NCBI RefSeq assembly: GCF_022179325.1
Contig: NZ_BPQQ01000034.1
Coordinates: 1-64,000, forward strand
Length of the DNA stretch: 64,000 nucleotides
Direction: 5' to 3'
Source of the DNA: Methylobacterium isbiliense
Lineage (GTDB): Bacteria; Pseudomonadota; Alphaproteobacteria; Rhizobiales; Beijerinckiaceae
Positions 45,012 to 53,978 of the stretch are shown piece by piece. Every line of letters begins with the position of its first letter. Within the stretch, counting starts at the first letter, position 1. Position numbers and translations under genes: made by a program. Under the pieces are notes generated by a model. It was not told the DNA's origin. It did not search any database and worked only from the letters and a program-made list of their open reading frames with translations.

Positions 45012-46402
45012 GACGGGTCGCGGCGGAACTCGGCCTGATCCTGCGCGACGCGCGCCTGCGCTGGACCGGCGGCGTCCTCGCCCTGCTCCTGATCGTGGCC
45101 GGCCTCGGCACGTGGCGCGAGGCGGTGCGCTACGCCGCGGAGGTCGAGCGGATCGGCCTCGCCGAGCGGGCGCGCTGGCTCGGCCAGGATGAGAAGAACC
45201 CGCATTCGGCCGACCATTTCGGCCTGTGGGTCTTCCGGCCCTCCGCCCCCCTGGCGGTGCTCGATCCCGGCACCGAGCCCTATACGGGCCGGATGGTGCG
45301 GGTGGAGGCGCACGTGTTCAACGACGCCGTCTACCGGGCGGTGCAGGATGCCGGCCCGCTGGCCCGCGCGGGCCTCGGCAGTCCCGCCGACATCGTGCAG
45401 CTCGTCGTGCCGCTCGCCGCGATCCTGCTCGGCTTTGCGGCCTTCGCGGCCGACCGCGAGCGGGGCACGCTGCGGCTGGCCCTCGGCAACGGGGCCGCGC
45501 CGGGCCCGCTCTTCGCCGGCCGCTTCGCGGCGCTGCTCTGCGCCACCGTGCTGGTGGTCGGCCTGCCGCTCCTCGCGCTCGGCGGGCTCGCTGCCGCCCG
45601 GTTCGGCCTGCCGGGCTGGCAGGCCTGGCCGCGGCTCCTCGCCTGGGTGGCGGCGCAGATCGGCTACGCAGCCGTGTTCCTGCTCCTGGCGATGCTGCTG
45701 TCGCTGACGGCCCGCACGGCGCGCGGCGCGCTCGCGGCGGCGCTGGCCGTCTGGGTGCTCCTCTGCGTCGCCGCCCCGCGGCTCGCGGCCCTGGGCGTCG
45801 AGACCCTCGTGCCGGCCCGCTCCTACGCGGAGACCCGCGCCCGGATCGAGGCGGGCTTTCGCGCCCACCGGACCGCCGAGGCGAGCGATGCCCGTGCCCG
45901 CGAGGTGCTGGCCCGCTACGGCGTGGAGGATCCCGACGCGCTGCCGGTCGACCTGCGCGGCCTGATGATGACCGAGAACGAGCAGCACAACTTCGCGGTC
46001 TACGACCGCGAGTTCGGGGCGTTCTTCGCCGGTCTCGCGGCCCGGGAGCGCGCCTACGGCTGGGCCGGCCTCGCGACGCCCCGCCTCGCCCTGCAGGCCC
46101 TCTCCCAGATCCTGGCGGGGACCGATTTCGCGCAGCACGCCCATTTCGTCTGGACGGCGGAAGCCTACCGCCGGGGAATCTCGGAGCGCATGAACGCGGA
46201 GATCCGCGACAACCCGCAGCGCGGCGGGCGCCTGCTGGTCGCCGGGCCGGCCCTGTGGCGCGAGGTGCCGCCCTTCGACCCGGCGCCCCTGCCGCTCGCC
46301 CGCTCGCTGCGGGACGCGCGGGTGCCCGCGCTGATGCTCGCCCTCTGGATCGGCCTGCTCGCCGGGGCGGCCGCCACCCTGGTCCGGAGGCTGCGGCCGT
46401 GA
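45008..46402 (+). CDS. ABC-2 type permease with DUF3526 domain (first)
   Basis: A 464-residue membrane protein. One membrane segment lies near the N-terminus (GGVLALLLIVAGLGTWREAV), then a periplasmic loop, then five segments between residues 130 and 260 (VQLVVPLAAILLGFAAFAADRERGTL and following). A second periplasmic domain and a C-terminal membrane segment (ALMLALWIGLLAGAAATLV) complete the DUF3526 layout. It should form a heterodimer with the next gene's product, energised by the preceding ATPase. GTG start overlaps the ATPase stop. Confidence 0.8.
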   Translation: MRRVAAELGLILRDARLRWTGGVLALLLIVAGLGTWREAVRYAAEVERIGLAERARWLGQDEKNPHSADHFGLWVFRPSAPLAVLDPGTEPYTGRMVRVEAHVFNDAVYRAVQDAGPLARAGLGSPADIVQLVVPLAAILLGFAAFAADRERGTLRLALGNGAAPGPLFAGRFAALLCATVLVVGLPLLALGGLAAARFGLPGWQAWPRLLAWVAAQIGYAAVFLLLAMLLSLTARTARGALAAALAVWVLLCVAAPRLAALGVETLVPARSYAETRARIEAGFRAHRTAEASDARAREVLARYGVEDPDALPVDLRGLMMTENEQHNFAVYDREFGAFFAGLAARERAYGWAGLATPRLALQALSQILAGTDFAQHAHFVWTAEAYRRGISERMNAEIRDNPQRGGRLLVAGPALWREVPPFDPAPLPLARSLRDARVPALMLALWIGLLAGAAATLVRRLRP

Positions 46403-47880
46403 CCCCCGCCCGCGTCCGGCACCTCCTCGCGGCCGAGATCCGCCTGCTGCTCGGCGAGCGCCTGACGCTCGCGATCCTCGCCGCCCTCCTGGCCGCCCTG
46501 TGCCTCGGCGCCTACACCGGAGCCGGGCGCGTCGCGGCCGAGCGCGCCGCCATCGCCCGCGCCGCCCAGGACGAGGCCCGCGCCGTGCGCGAGGCCCGGG
46601 CCGCCCATGTGCGCTACGCCCAGGCCAGCGACGTCAAGGTCCATTACTGGCAGGATCCGACCCACGCCTTCGGCTACATGACCCAGTTCCTCACCGTGCA
46701 CGCGGTCAAGCCGCCGACGCCGCTCGCGGTGCTGGCCACCGGACAATCCGACGTGCAGCCGGGCCTGATGCGGATGAGCTTCGGCTTCAGCACGGTGTTC
46801 GACGACACCGACTACGATCTCGGCGCCGTGGGCCGGCTCAGGCTCGGCGCCTTCGACCTCGCCTTCGTGCTGGTCGCCCTCGTGCCGCTCGCGGTGATCG
46901 CCCTCGCCGGCACGCGGCTCTGCGCGGAGCAGGATTCCGGCCTGCTGCGACTGATCGCGGCCCAGCCGGTCGCGCCGCGCCGCGTGGCGGGCGCGAAGTT
47001 CGGCGCGGCGGCGCTGGTCCTGCTCGCCGCCCTGCTCAGCGGGACGGCGCTCGCCCTCGGGCTCTTCGAGGGTCTCGGGCCGCTGGCGGAGGGCGGCGGC
47101 ACGCTGGCGCTGCTGGCCGCCGCGCTCGCCGCCTACACGCTGTTCTGGGTCGCGGCCTGCGCGCTCGCGGCGAGCCTGTGGCGCGGGGCGGTCTTCGCGC
47201 TCGTGATCCTCGTGCTCGCCTGGGCCTGCCTCACGGTCGCCCTGCCCGCGTCCCTGAGCCTCGCGGTCGACGCCCTCGCGCCGCGGCCCTCGCGCATCGC
47301 GGCGATCGACGCGAGCCGGGAGGCGCAGGAGCGCTTCTCCCTTGCGCCGGAGGGCCGGCGCATCGCCGCGGCGTGGCTCGCCGAGCGGGCGCCGCAGGCC
47401 GGCGCGGCGCTCCGGGACGCGCCCGAGATCCGGCGGCTCGCGCGCGACGCCTTCTACGACGCGGCCGTCGCCTCGCACCGGGAGGCGGCCCGCCTCCATG
47501 CCGAGGCGACCGCCCGGTGGAGCCGGCGGCTGGCGCCGCTCTCGCCGGCCGCCTCCCTCCTCCTCGCCCTCGAGACCGCGGCCGGGACCGATGCGGCCCG
47601 GCACGCCGCCTTCCTGGCCGCCGCCGCCGAGTACCGCCGCAGCCTGCGCGCCTTCTTCGAGCCGCGCATCCTGGCGCAGGCCCTGCACCCGGTGCCGGTC
47701 TGCGCCGGCTGCCAAGCCCGCCTCGACTTCGACGCCTACGATGCGGTGCCGGCCTTCCCGGCCTCGGTCGACGCCGAGGCGCCCTGGCGGCAGGCCCTGC
47801 TGTGCCTCGGCGGCCTCCTGGCCAGCACCCTCCTCCTCGCGGCCGCCGCCTTCCGCCGCTTCGCGGCTTGGCCGGCATGA
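46399..47880 (+). CDS. ABC-2 type permease with DUF3526 domain (second)
   Basis: A 493-residue membrane protein of the same layout as the preceding one: an N-terminal membrane segment (RLTLAILAALLAALCLGAYTGA), a periplasmic helical loop with HYWQDPTHAFGYMTQF, a block of membrane helices (LAFVLVALVPLAVIALAGTRL and following), a long periplasmic region containing a CAGC pair (PVPVCAGCQARLDFD), and a final membrane helix. The similar DPTHAFGYM/EKNPHSADHFGLW loops suggest the two permeases are paralogues. The stop overlaps the next start at a 27-base tandem duplication. Confidence 0.8.
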   Translation: MTPARVRHLLAAEIRLLLGERLTLAILAALLAALCLGAYTGAGRVAAERAAIARAAQDEARAVREARAAHVRYAQASDVKVHYWQDPTHAFGYMTQFLTVHAVKPPTPLAVLATGQSDVQPGLMRMSFGFSTVFDDTDYDLGAVGRLRLGAFDLAFVLVALVPLAVIALAGTRLCAEQDSGLLRLIAAQPVAPRRVAGAKFGAAALVLLAALLSGTALALGLFEGLGPLAEGGGTLALLAAALAAYTLFWVAACALAASLWRGAVFALVILVLAWACLTVALPASLSLAVDALAPRPSRIAAIDASREAQERFSLAPEGRRIAAAWLAERAPQAGAALRDAPEIRRLARDAFYDAAVASHREAARLHAEATARWSRRLAPLSPAASLLLALETAAGTDAARHAAFLAAAAEYRRSLRAFFEPRILAQALHPVPVCAGCQARLDFDAYDAVPAFPASVDAEAPWRQALLCLGGLLASTLLLAAAAFRRFAAWPA

Positions 47881-47909
47881 CACCGCTTCGCGGTCTGGCC
47901 GGCATGAGA
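47856..47909 (+). repeat. 27-base tandem duplication across a stop/start junction
   Basis: Two near-identical 27-base copies (47856-47882 and 47883-47909, three differences) span the end of the second permease and the beginning of the acyltransferase-like gene. Each copy contains GGCATGA, so the duplication created two possible stop/start junctions nine codons apart. Confidence 0.85.
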
Positions 47910-49133
47910 CCGGCGGCGGACGACGGACCCGGAGCCCTCGCGCCCGTGCGTGCGCGCCCCGATCGCTCCGTCCCGGCCGGCCTGCCGCACCGGCCCGGAC
48001 AGCCCGCCCGCATCGGCGCGATCGACGCCCTGCGCGGGCTCGTCATGCTGCTGATGCTCGTCGACCACGTGCGGGAGTTCTTCTTCCTCCACGCCCAGGT
48101 CCGCGATCCGGTGGACCTGTCCGTCACGCCGGCCGGCCTCTTCCTGACCCGGGCGGCCTCGCATCTCTGCGCGCCGGTCTTCATCCTGCTCACGGGCCTG
48201 TCGGCGCGCCTCTATGCGGACAAGCACGGCAGCCGCAGCGCGGCCTGCGCCTTCCTGCTCAAGCGCGGGTTCCTGCTGATCCTGCTGGAGGTGACGCTGG
48301 TGAACCTCGCCTGGACCCGCAGCCTGCTGCCGCCGGTCCTCTACCTGCAGGTGATCTGGGCGATCGGCCTCAGCATGGTGGCGCTCGCCGGCCTGCTCTG
48401 GCTGCCGCGGGCCGGCCTCGTCCTCGTCGCGCTGGGCATCATGCTCGGGCACAACCTCCTCGACGGGATCCGGGTCGCGCCGGACGAGGCGGGTTACGCC
48501 CTGTGGTCGATCCTGCACCAGCGCGGGCTCCTCCCCCTGCCCTGGGGCGTGGCGCGCACCTCCTATCCGGTCCTGCCGTGGATCGGCGTCGTCTGTGCGG
48601 GCTACGCGCTCGGGCCGCTCTTCGCGCAGCAGCAGGGCGCCGAGGCCGGGCTGCGCCGCCGGCTCCTGGCCCTCGGCGGGGCCGCGCTCGCCGCGTTCCT
48701 CGTGCTGCGGGGCCTCAACGGCTACGGCGACCCCGTGCCCTGGCAGCCCGGCGCGAGCGCGGGCGCCACGCTGCTGTCCTTCGTCAACCTGACGAAGTAC
48801 CCGCCCTCGGCGGATTTCCTGCTGCTCACGCTCGGCCTGGGGCTCGTGCTGCTGGCGCTGTTCGAGGCGCTGCCGCCCGCCTGTCTCGGCTGGCTGCGCA
48901 CCTTCGGCGGCGCGCCGCTGTTCTTCTACCTGCTGCACCTGATGCTGCTGCGCCTGATCTACGACGGCGCCGGGCTCCTCGTTCCCGCCGGCCCCTCGGG
49001 CCGGATCGAGGCCGGCTCGCCCGCGCAGCTCTGGCTGATCGCCGCCGTCCTCAGCCTGCCCCTGTATGCGGCCTGCCGCGGGATGGTGCGGCTGAAGCGC
49101 CGCGGCCGGTGGCCGGGCTGGAGCTATCTCTGA
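47877..49133 (+). CDS. Heparan-alpha-glucosaminide N-acetyltransferase-like membrane protein (DUF1624)
   Basis: A 418-residue membrane protein with about ten helices. The N-terminal RIGAIDALRGLVMLLMLVDHVREFFF is the signature of the DUF1624 / acyltransferase 3-like group, which moves acetyl groups across a membrane. SHLCAPVFILLTGLSARLYA and SYPVLPWIGVVCAGYALGPLF follow. The true start may be ATG 47877 (overlapping the permease stop) or 47904 in the second repeat copy. As the last gene of the cobalamin-controlled operon, its link to B12 is unclear. Confidence 0.82.
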   Translation: MTPLRGLAGMRPAADDGPGALAPVRARPDRSVPAGLPHRPGQPARIGAIDALRGLVMLLMLVDHVREFFFLHAQVRDPVDLSVTPAGLFLTRAASHLCAPVFILLTGLSARLYADKHGSRSAACAFLLKRGFLLILLEVTLVNLAWTRSLLPPVLYLQVIWAIGLSMVALAGLLWLPRAGLVLVALGIMLGHNLLDGIRVAPDEAGYALWSILHQRGLLPLPWGVARTSYPVLPWIGVVCAGYALGPLFAQQQGAEAGLRRRLLALGGAALAAFLVLRGLNGYGDPVPWQPGASAGATLLSFVNLTKYPPSADFLLLTLGLGLVLLALFEALPPACLGWLRTFGGAPLFFYLLHLMLLRLIYDGAGLLVPAGPSGRIEAGSPAQLWLIAAVLSLPLYAACRGMVRLKRRGRWPGWSYL

Positions 49134-49139
49134 CGCGGG

Positions 49140-49156
49140 GCGGACGGAGCGTCCGC
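49140..49156. terminator. Small hairpin between converging genes
   Basis: GCGGACG at 49140-49146 pairs with CGTCCGC at 49150-49156. It lies between the ends of the DUF1624 gene and the converging PAS/MCP gene. Short, so tentative. Confidence 0.3.
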
Positions 49157-49175
49157 GTGCCGCGACCCGGCGCGG

Positions 49176-51134
49176 TCAGCCCGTGAACCGGACGCCCAGC
49201 TCGCCCCCGAGCCGACGCATCACGCGGCAGGGGCGCGCGGGATGGCCGTCGGCCTCCAGCACGAACGTGTCCGGCACCTGCGTCGCGGCATCGACGGCGA
49301 GCTTGGCGCCCGATGCCGAGAGGTTGAGGATGATGCACGGCAGCCGGACCGTCCCGCCGGCCGGCCGCGCCATCTCGATCTCGGCCGGGATCGAGGTGCG
49401 GATCCGCTCGTCGGTGCGCCGCTCCTCGACGCCGACCAGCCACGCATCCAGGCTGCGCGCGATCTCCGCCACCCCGGCGGCGGTGGTCTGGACGGTGGCG
49501 CTGACCTCGCCGGTGGTGCTGCGCTGCTGCTCGCTCGCCGAGGTCGTCTGCGCGATGAAGCCCTGGACGGCGCCGACCGCGGCGCGGATCGACGCCAGGG
49601 TGTCGGTGACCTCCCGCGACACCGCCTGCATGGCGCCGATCTCCCCGGAGATCCGGCCCGTCGCGGCCTGCGCCTGCCCGGCGAGGTTCTTCACCTCGGC
49701 GGCCACCACCGCGAAGCCACGGCCCGCCTCGCCCGCCCGCGCCGCCTCGATCGTGGCGTTGAGCGCCAGCAGGTTGATCTGCTCGGCGATCAGCGTGATC
49801 GCCTCGACCACGCCGTTCATCGACTGCGCCGCATGGTCGAGCTTGGCGGTGGCGGCGGCAGCTGTTTCCATGCGCTCCGAGATCTCGCCGACGGCCTGCC
49901 GCGACTGCCCCATCTGGGCCGCGATCGACACGGAGGTGGTGTGCATCTCCTCCGAGGCACGGGCGACCGCCTGCACCCGGCCGAGGGTGTGCTCGGCCGC
50001 CGCGATCGCCCGCGCCCGGACTGCCATGCTGTGCGTCACGTCGGTGGCGAGCTTGACGACCTTGCAGGGCCGGCCGCTCGGGTCGAGCACCGGGTTGTAG
50101 GTGGCCTGGATCCAGACTTCCCGCCCGCCCTTGGCCAGGCGCGGGTAGATCGCCGAGGAGAACCGGCCGGCACGCAGGTTCTCCCAGAAGGCGGCGTAGG
50201 CCCGGCTCTCGGCATAGGCCGGCGAGACGAACAGGCGGTGATGTCGGCCCCGGATCTCATCGAGGGAATAGCCGAGCACCGTCAGGAAGTTGTCGTTGGC
50301 ATCCAGGATGACGCCGTTCATGTCGAACTCGATTACCGCCTGCGAGCGCCGGGCGGCCTCGATCGTGCCGGCCATCTCGGCGGCGAGCTGCTTGGCCGCC
50401 GTGATGTCGCTGGCGTACTTGATGACCGTGAGGGGGCGTCCGGCCGAATCGAGGATCGGGTTGTAGGTGGCCTGGATCCAGACCTCCCGCCCGCCCTTGG
50501 CCAGCCGCCTGAACTCGCCCGCCCGGTACTCGCCGCGGGCCAGGCTCTCCCAGAACGCGCGGTACTCGGCCGAGGCGGCGTCCGCCTCGTCCACGAACAG
50601 GCTGTGGTGCCGCCCCCGGATCTCGTCGAGGGAATAGCCCATCGCCGCGAGGAAATGGGCGTTGGCGTCCTCGATCGTTCCGTCGAGGGCGAACCGGATG
50701 ACGGCCTGGGAGCGGTGGATGGCGGCGATCTGGCCGGCCGTCTCGACCGCGGCCTGCTTCTCGGCCGTGATGTCGAGCGCGACCTTGAGGATCCGGACCG
50801 GCCGTCCCCTGGCATCGAGCACCGGCGTGTAGGTGGCGCGCAACCAGACCTCGCGCCCGCCCTTGGCCACGCGCCTGTACTCCCCGCTGTCGGTCTCACC
50901 CCGGCGCAGCCGCTCCCAGAACGCCTCGTAGTCCCGGCTCGCCGCCTCGGCCGGGTCGACGAACACCCGGTGGTGCCGGCCCCGGATCTCGTCGAGGCCG
51001 TACCCCGTCAGCCCGAGGAAGCGGGTATTGGCCTCGAGGATCGTGCCGTCGAGCGCGAAGGCGATGGTCGCCTGGGACCGCTCGACCGCGTCGAGCGTGG
51101 CGGCCGCGCCGGAGCGCCTTGCCAAAGGGAACAT
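49176..51134 (-). CDS. Cytoplasmic chemoreceptor-like protein with three PAS domains, MCP signalling domain and PilZ
   Basis: A 652-residue protein with no membrane segments. Residues about 15-130, 140-255 and 262-375 are three closely similar PAS/PAC units; each contains [11 protein letters not shown].l[14 protein letters not shown] or a variant, and ends near DITAEK. Residues about 390-560 form an MCP signalling coiled coil with the conserved tip [38 protein letters not shown]. The last 90 residues ([30 protein letters not shown]) are a PilZ-type c-di-GMP-binding domain. ATG at 51134 is chosen because the upstream extension is unstructured. It probably couples redox or ligand sensing to motility or surface behaviour. 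Confidence 0.9.
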   Translation of the reverse strand: MFPLARRSGAAATLDAVERSQATIAFALDGTILEANTRFLGLTGYGLDEIRGRHHRVFVDPAEAASRDYEAFWERLRRGETDSGEYRRVAKGGREVWLRATYTPVLDARGRPVRILKVALDITAEKQAAVETAGQIAAIHRSQAVIRFALDGTIEDANAHFLAAMGYSLDEIRGRHHSLFVDEADAASAEYRAFWESLARGEYRAGEFRRLAKGGREVWIQATYNPILDSAGRPLTVIKYASDITAAKQLAAEMAGTIEAARRSQAVIEFDMNGVILDANDNFLTVLGYSLDEIRGRHHRLFVSPAYAESRAYAAFWENLRAGRFSSAIYPRLAKGGREVWIQATYNPVLDPSGRPCKVVKLATDVTHSMAVRARAIAAAEHTLGRVQAVARASEEMHTTSVSIAAQMGQSRQAVGEISERMETAAAATAKLDHAAQSMNGVVEAITLIAEQINLLALNATIEAARAGEAGRGFAVVAAEVKNLAGQAQAATGRISGEIGAMQAVSREVTDTLASIRAAVGAVQGFIAQTTSASEQQRSTTGEVSATVQTTAAGVAEIARSLDAWLVGVEERRTDERIRTSIPAEIEMARPAGGTVRLPCIILNLSASGAKLAVDAATQVPDTFVLEADGHPARPCRVMRRLGGELGVRFTG

Positions 51135-51838
51135 GGTTGTGGCTCGCACCGGTTGCGCTTGTCCCAGAGGGCGCAGGTCTTGGTTAACGCGCGGTATTCG
51201 GCCGCTCGTCCCACGCCTCCCGACCGCTCGCGGCGGGACGGGGCTTCCCATCCCCGGCCGCCATCTGCCTCGCCTCGGGGCCGAGCCGGGTCTCTCCCGG
51301 CCCCCAGGGAGTGTGCACGTGCGAAGTAGAGGTGGCGAAGACAGGCGAACGTTCGTTCGATCGCGTCGGTGATGACACGCAGGGAATCGCGGCTCTGCAA
51401 AAGGATACGGGTATTCGCGGCCGCGACGACTGGCCGACGCGAGAACCCGCATTGACAGGGGCACGATCCTCAGAGCACACTCATGCCCTGGTATACCGTC
51501 GACCTAAGGCGGAGCCAGGGCCGATCCTGCAGCAGCGGGATGCCCGCGCGGTTTCGGCCGGACACGGCTGGACGGTGGCAGAACAACAACGAGTTTGCAC
51601 GGAGGAGCGACGCACATGCCAAGTTTCAGCCGGTCGTCTTCGCCTTGAGGCTGGGTCGACACGCAGTCCGGGCCCCTTAAACCGGCGGCATGAGCGGGCC
51701 GCCACAGTTCATTCGACCAGATTCGGCGCGGCGCACGCGAGGCGCGTGCGCCGACGCGGGAGCCTGCGCGCCGCTTGGTGCGGCGCGCCCGCCGATCATC
51801 GCCCGAACGGGCGACCACCAAGGTGAGGAAACCGACCC
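51135..51838. other. Intergenic stretch between the PAS/MCP gene and oxlT
   Basis: Seven hundred bases without a supported gene. Short frames on both strands overlap one another and lack ribosome sites or recognisable sequence. A small stem (CGCCCG-AA-CGGGCG, 51800-51813) lies just before oxlT. The region may hold the promoters of the two divergent genes. Confidence 0.45.
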
Positions 51839-53125
51839 ATGACCTCCGTTGCCGCATCGCGCGCGCAAGCCACCCCCATCGCCGGGCGATGGCTCCAGCT
51901 CACCCTCGGGGTGGTCTGCATGGTGGCCGCCGCCAACATCCAGTACGCCTGGACCCTGTTCGTCCCCGAGATCCAGAAGACCTTCGGCTGGGACCGCGCC
52001 GCCATCCAGGTCGCCTTCACCATCTTCGTCGTCACCCAGACCTGGCTCACCCCCATCGAGGGCCACTTCATCGACCGCTACGGCCCCAGCCGCGTCGTCA
52101 TGGCCGGCGGCTTCTTCACCGGTCTGGCCTGGATCATCAACTCCTACGCCACGTCGCTCACCGGCTACTACCTCGGCGCGGTGGTCGGCGGCATCGGCGT
52201 GGGCTGCGTCTACGCCACCTGCATCGCCAACGCGCTCAAGTGGTTCCCCGACCGGCGCGGCCTCGCCGTGGGCCTGACCGCGGGCGGCTACGGGGCCGGC
52301 TCGGCGCTCACCATCCTGCCGATCGCCTCGATGATCGCCGACGGCGGCTTCCAGAAGGCCTTCTTCATCTTCGGCCTGATCCAGGGCGCGCTGATCATCC
52401 TGGCCTCGATCGGGCTGCGCTCGCCGGCCAAGGGCGAGGTGACGTACTCCTCGAAGGTGCTGCAGTCGCGCCGCGACTACACACTGCCGGAGGCGCTGCG
52501 CACCAAGGTCTTCTGGGTGATGCTGGTGATGTTCACCTGCACGGTGACCGGCGGCCTGATGGCGGTGGCGCAGCTGGGCGTGATCGCGCAGGATCTGGGG
52601 GTGAAGAACTTCCAGGTGAACCTGTACTTCTTCGCCATGGCGGCGCTGCCCTTCGCGCTGATGCTGGACCGGATCATGAACGGGATCTCGCGCCCGCTGT
52701 TCGGCTGGGTGTCGGACCGGATCGGGCGCGAGAAGACGATGTTCATCGCCTTCACGCTGGAGGGCGTGGGCATCGTGGCGCTGGGCTACTTCGGGCACAA
52801 TCCGTGGGCGTTCGTGATCCTGAGCGGGATCGTGTTCCTGGCCTGGGGCGAGGTGTACTCGCTGTTCTCGGCCACCGCCGCGGACACGTTCGGCTCGGCG
52901 CATATCGGCAAGATCTACGGGGTGCTGTACTGCGCCAAGGGTCTGGCGGCGCTGATGGTGCCGCTGGGCAACATCCTGATGCAGGCGACGGGCACCTGGG
53001 CGACCGTGCTGTACACGGTGGCGATCATGGACCTGATCGCCGCGACGCTGGCGATCACGGTGCTGCGGCCGATGCTGATCCGCCACCACGCCGCCAACGG
53101 CACCGTCCCGGCCAACGCCCACTGA
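51839..53125 (+). CDS. oxlT: Oxalate:formate antiporter (MFS)
   Basis: A 428-residue, twelve-helix major facilitator that exchanges oxalate for formate, allowing oxalate use by methylotrophs and other oxalotrophs. Family marks are VAAANIQYAWTLFVPEIQKTFGW, IEGHFIDRYGPSRVVMAGG, GGIGVGCVYATCIANALKWFPDRRG and LTAGGYGAGSALTILPI in the first half. NGISRPLFGWVSDRIGREKTM and FLAWGEVYSLFSATAADTFGS follow in the second. Codon use changes abruptly near residue 200: both CTC and CTG encode leucine before it, but after it all 27 leucines are CTG. That suggests recombination between two oxlT copies. The gene ends at a 32-base perfect palindrome. Confidence 0.92.
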   Translation: MTSVAASRAQATPIAGRWLQLTLGVVCMVAAANIQYAWTLFVPEIQKTFGWDRAAIQVAFTIFVVTQTWLTPIEGHFIDRYGPSRVVMAGGFFTGLAWIINSYATSLTGYYLGAVVGGIGVGCVYATCIANALKWFPDRRGLAVGLTAGGYGAGSALTILPIASMIADGGFQKAFFIFGLIQGALIILASIGLRSPAKGEVTYSSKVLQSRRDYTLPEALRTKVFWVMLVMFTCTVTGGLMAVAQLGVIAQDLGVKNFQVNLYFFAMAALPFALMLDRIMNGISRPLFGWVSDRIGREKTMFIAFTLEGVGIVALGYFGHNPWAFVILSGIVFLAWGEVYSLFSATAADTFGSAHIGKIYGVLYCAKGLAALMVPLGNILMQATGTWATVLYTVAIMDLIAATLAITVLRPMLIRHHAANGTVPANAH

Positions 53126-53170
53126 GCCGATCCGTGCCCTGAGCCGGGCCACGCGGCTACCGACTCCTCG

Positions 53171-53202
53171 CGATCCCGGCGCTTGGCCAAGCGCCGGGAT
53201 CG
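53171..53202 (+). terminator. 32-base perfect palindrome after oxlT
   Basis: The 16-base arms at 53171-53186 and 53187-53202 are exact inverted copies, with TTGGCCAA at the centre acting as the loop. TCGTTCGT follows. A strong terminator 45 bases after the oxlT stop. Confidence 0.65.
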
Positions 53203-53361
53203 TCGTTCGTGAGATCCATCGGTCTTCGATGGCGGCCCCGGAGCGGACGTCGGGGGTTTCGGATTCTTGTGATTGCCCACCGCCCGATCCCGACGTAGCT
53301 TCCTGACATACCAGAAAATAAGCCAAGAGGATCAACGATAAGAGGTCGGGAGAACGCCACG

Positions 53362-53646
53362 ATGAGCAAACAGCTGTCCATGCTCGATTGCCCGGTCGTG
53401 TTCGAGGGCGAGAACGAGCGGGGCCTGTCGAGCCCGGACCTGTGCCCCTCGTTCGGCATCACGCGGGGGCTGACCTCGCGCCACATTGGCGTCCGCGACG
53501 GACGGATGCTGTGCCTCTGCATCTGGGAGAACGAGGCGGCCTGCCGCTCCTGCTTCGATGGCGAGTGGCACGAGCGGGCCGAGGCGCTCTGGGGCGACCG
53601 CTACCAGCTGCGGATCACCGCCTTCGAGACCGCCGACGCGGCTTGA
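53362..53646 (+). CDS. Small cysteine-rich conserved hypothetical protein
   Basis: A 94-residue soluble protein with six Cys residues (SMLDCPVVF, DLCPSFGI, MLCLCIWENEAACRSCFDGEW). The layout, a strand-helix-strand with LCLCIWENEAACRSCFD followed by WHERAEALWGDRYQLRITAFE, resembles the small monooxygenase-like dimeric alpha-beta barrel proteins, but this is only a resemblance. It starts with ATG at 53362 preceded by GGGAG. Cysteine spacing CxC and CxxC suggests redox activity or metal binding. Confidence 0.65.
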   Translation: MSKQLSMLDCPVVFEGENERGLSSPDLCPSFGITRGLTSRHIGVRDGRMLCLCIWENEAACRSCFDGEWHERAEALWGDRYQLRITAFETADAA

Positions 53647-53978
53647 CCGTCCCGGCATCGCCGATCCGCGGCGATGCACCACCGGCCGCCAGGACCACAC
53701 GGCCGGCAAACGGCTCGAGCGGTGCGACGCCCGGATGTGGGTCGACCGGACGCGCGCCGTGACGCCCCTCGCCACCGCGCGAGCCCAGCCCCGGGGAGAC
53801 CTGTCCGTCCGGGCTGCAGAGTCCGAACCCGATGAGCCTGACCGACGACGGCCGCTTGCGGCCCGTCGGCATCGGGACGCGGAGAGCGGGGAAGCCGGGC
53901 GCATCCCGGCGGCGGATCGCGCCGCACCCGAGGAACGTTCATGCTCCCGGACCCGGAGCGGCGGAAGCGTGCGTGCCC
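53647..53978. other. Intergenic stretch before the channel gene
   Basis: About 330 bases with no supported gene. An in-frame upstream extension of the channel gene (from 53832) runs through part of it, but encodes only Arg/Pro-rich sequence and is probably not translated. Confidence 0.45.

Noticed and set aside
51483-51680. A 65-codon frame before oxlT
   Set aside because: No ribosome site, no domain, and overlapping frames of similar length on both strands suggest chance.
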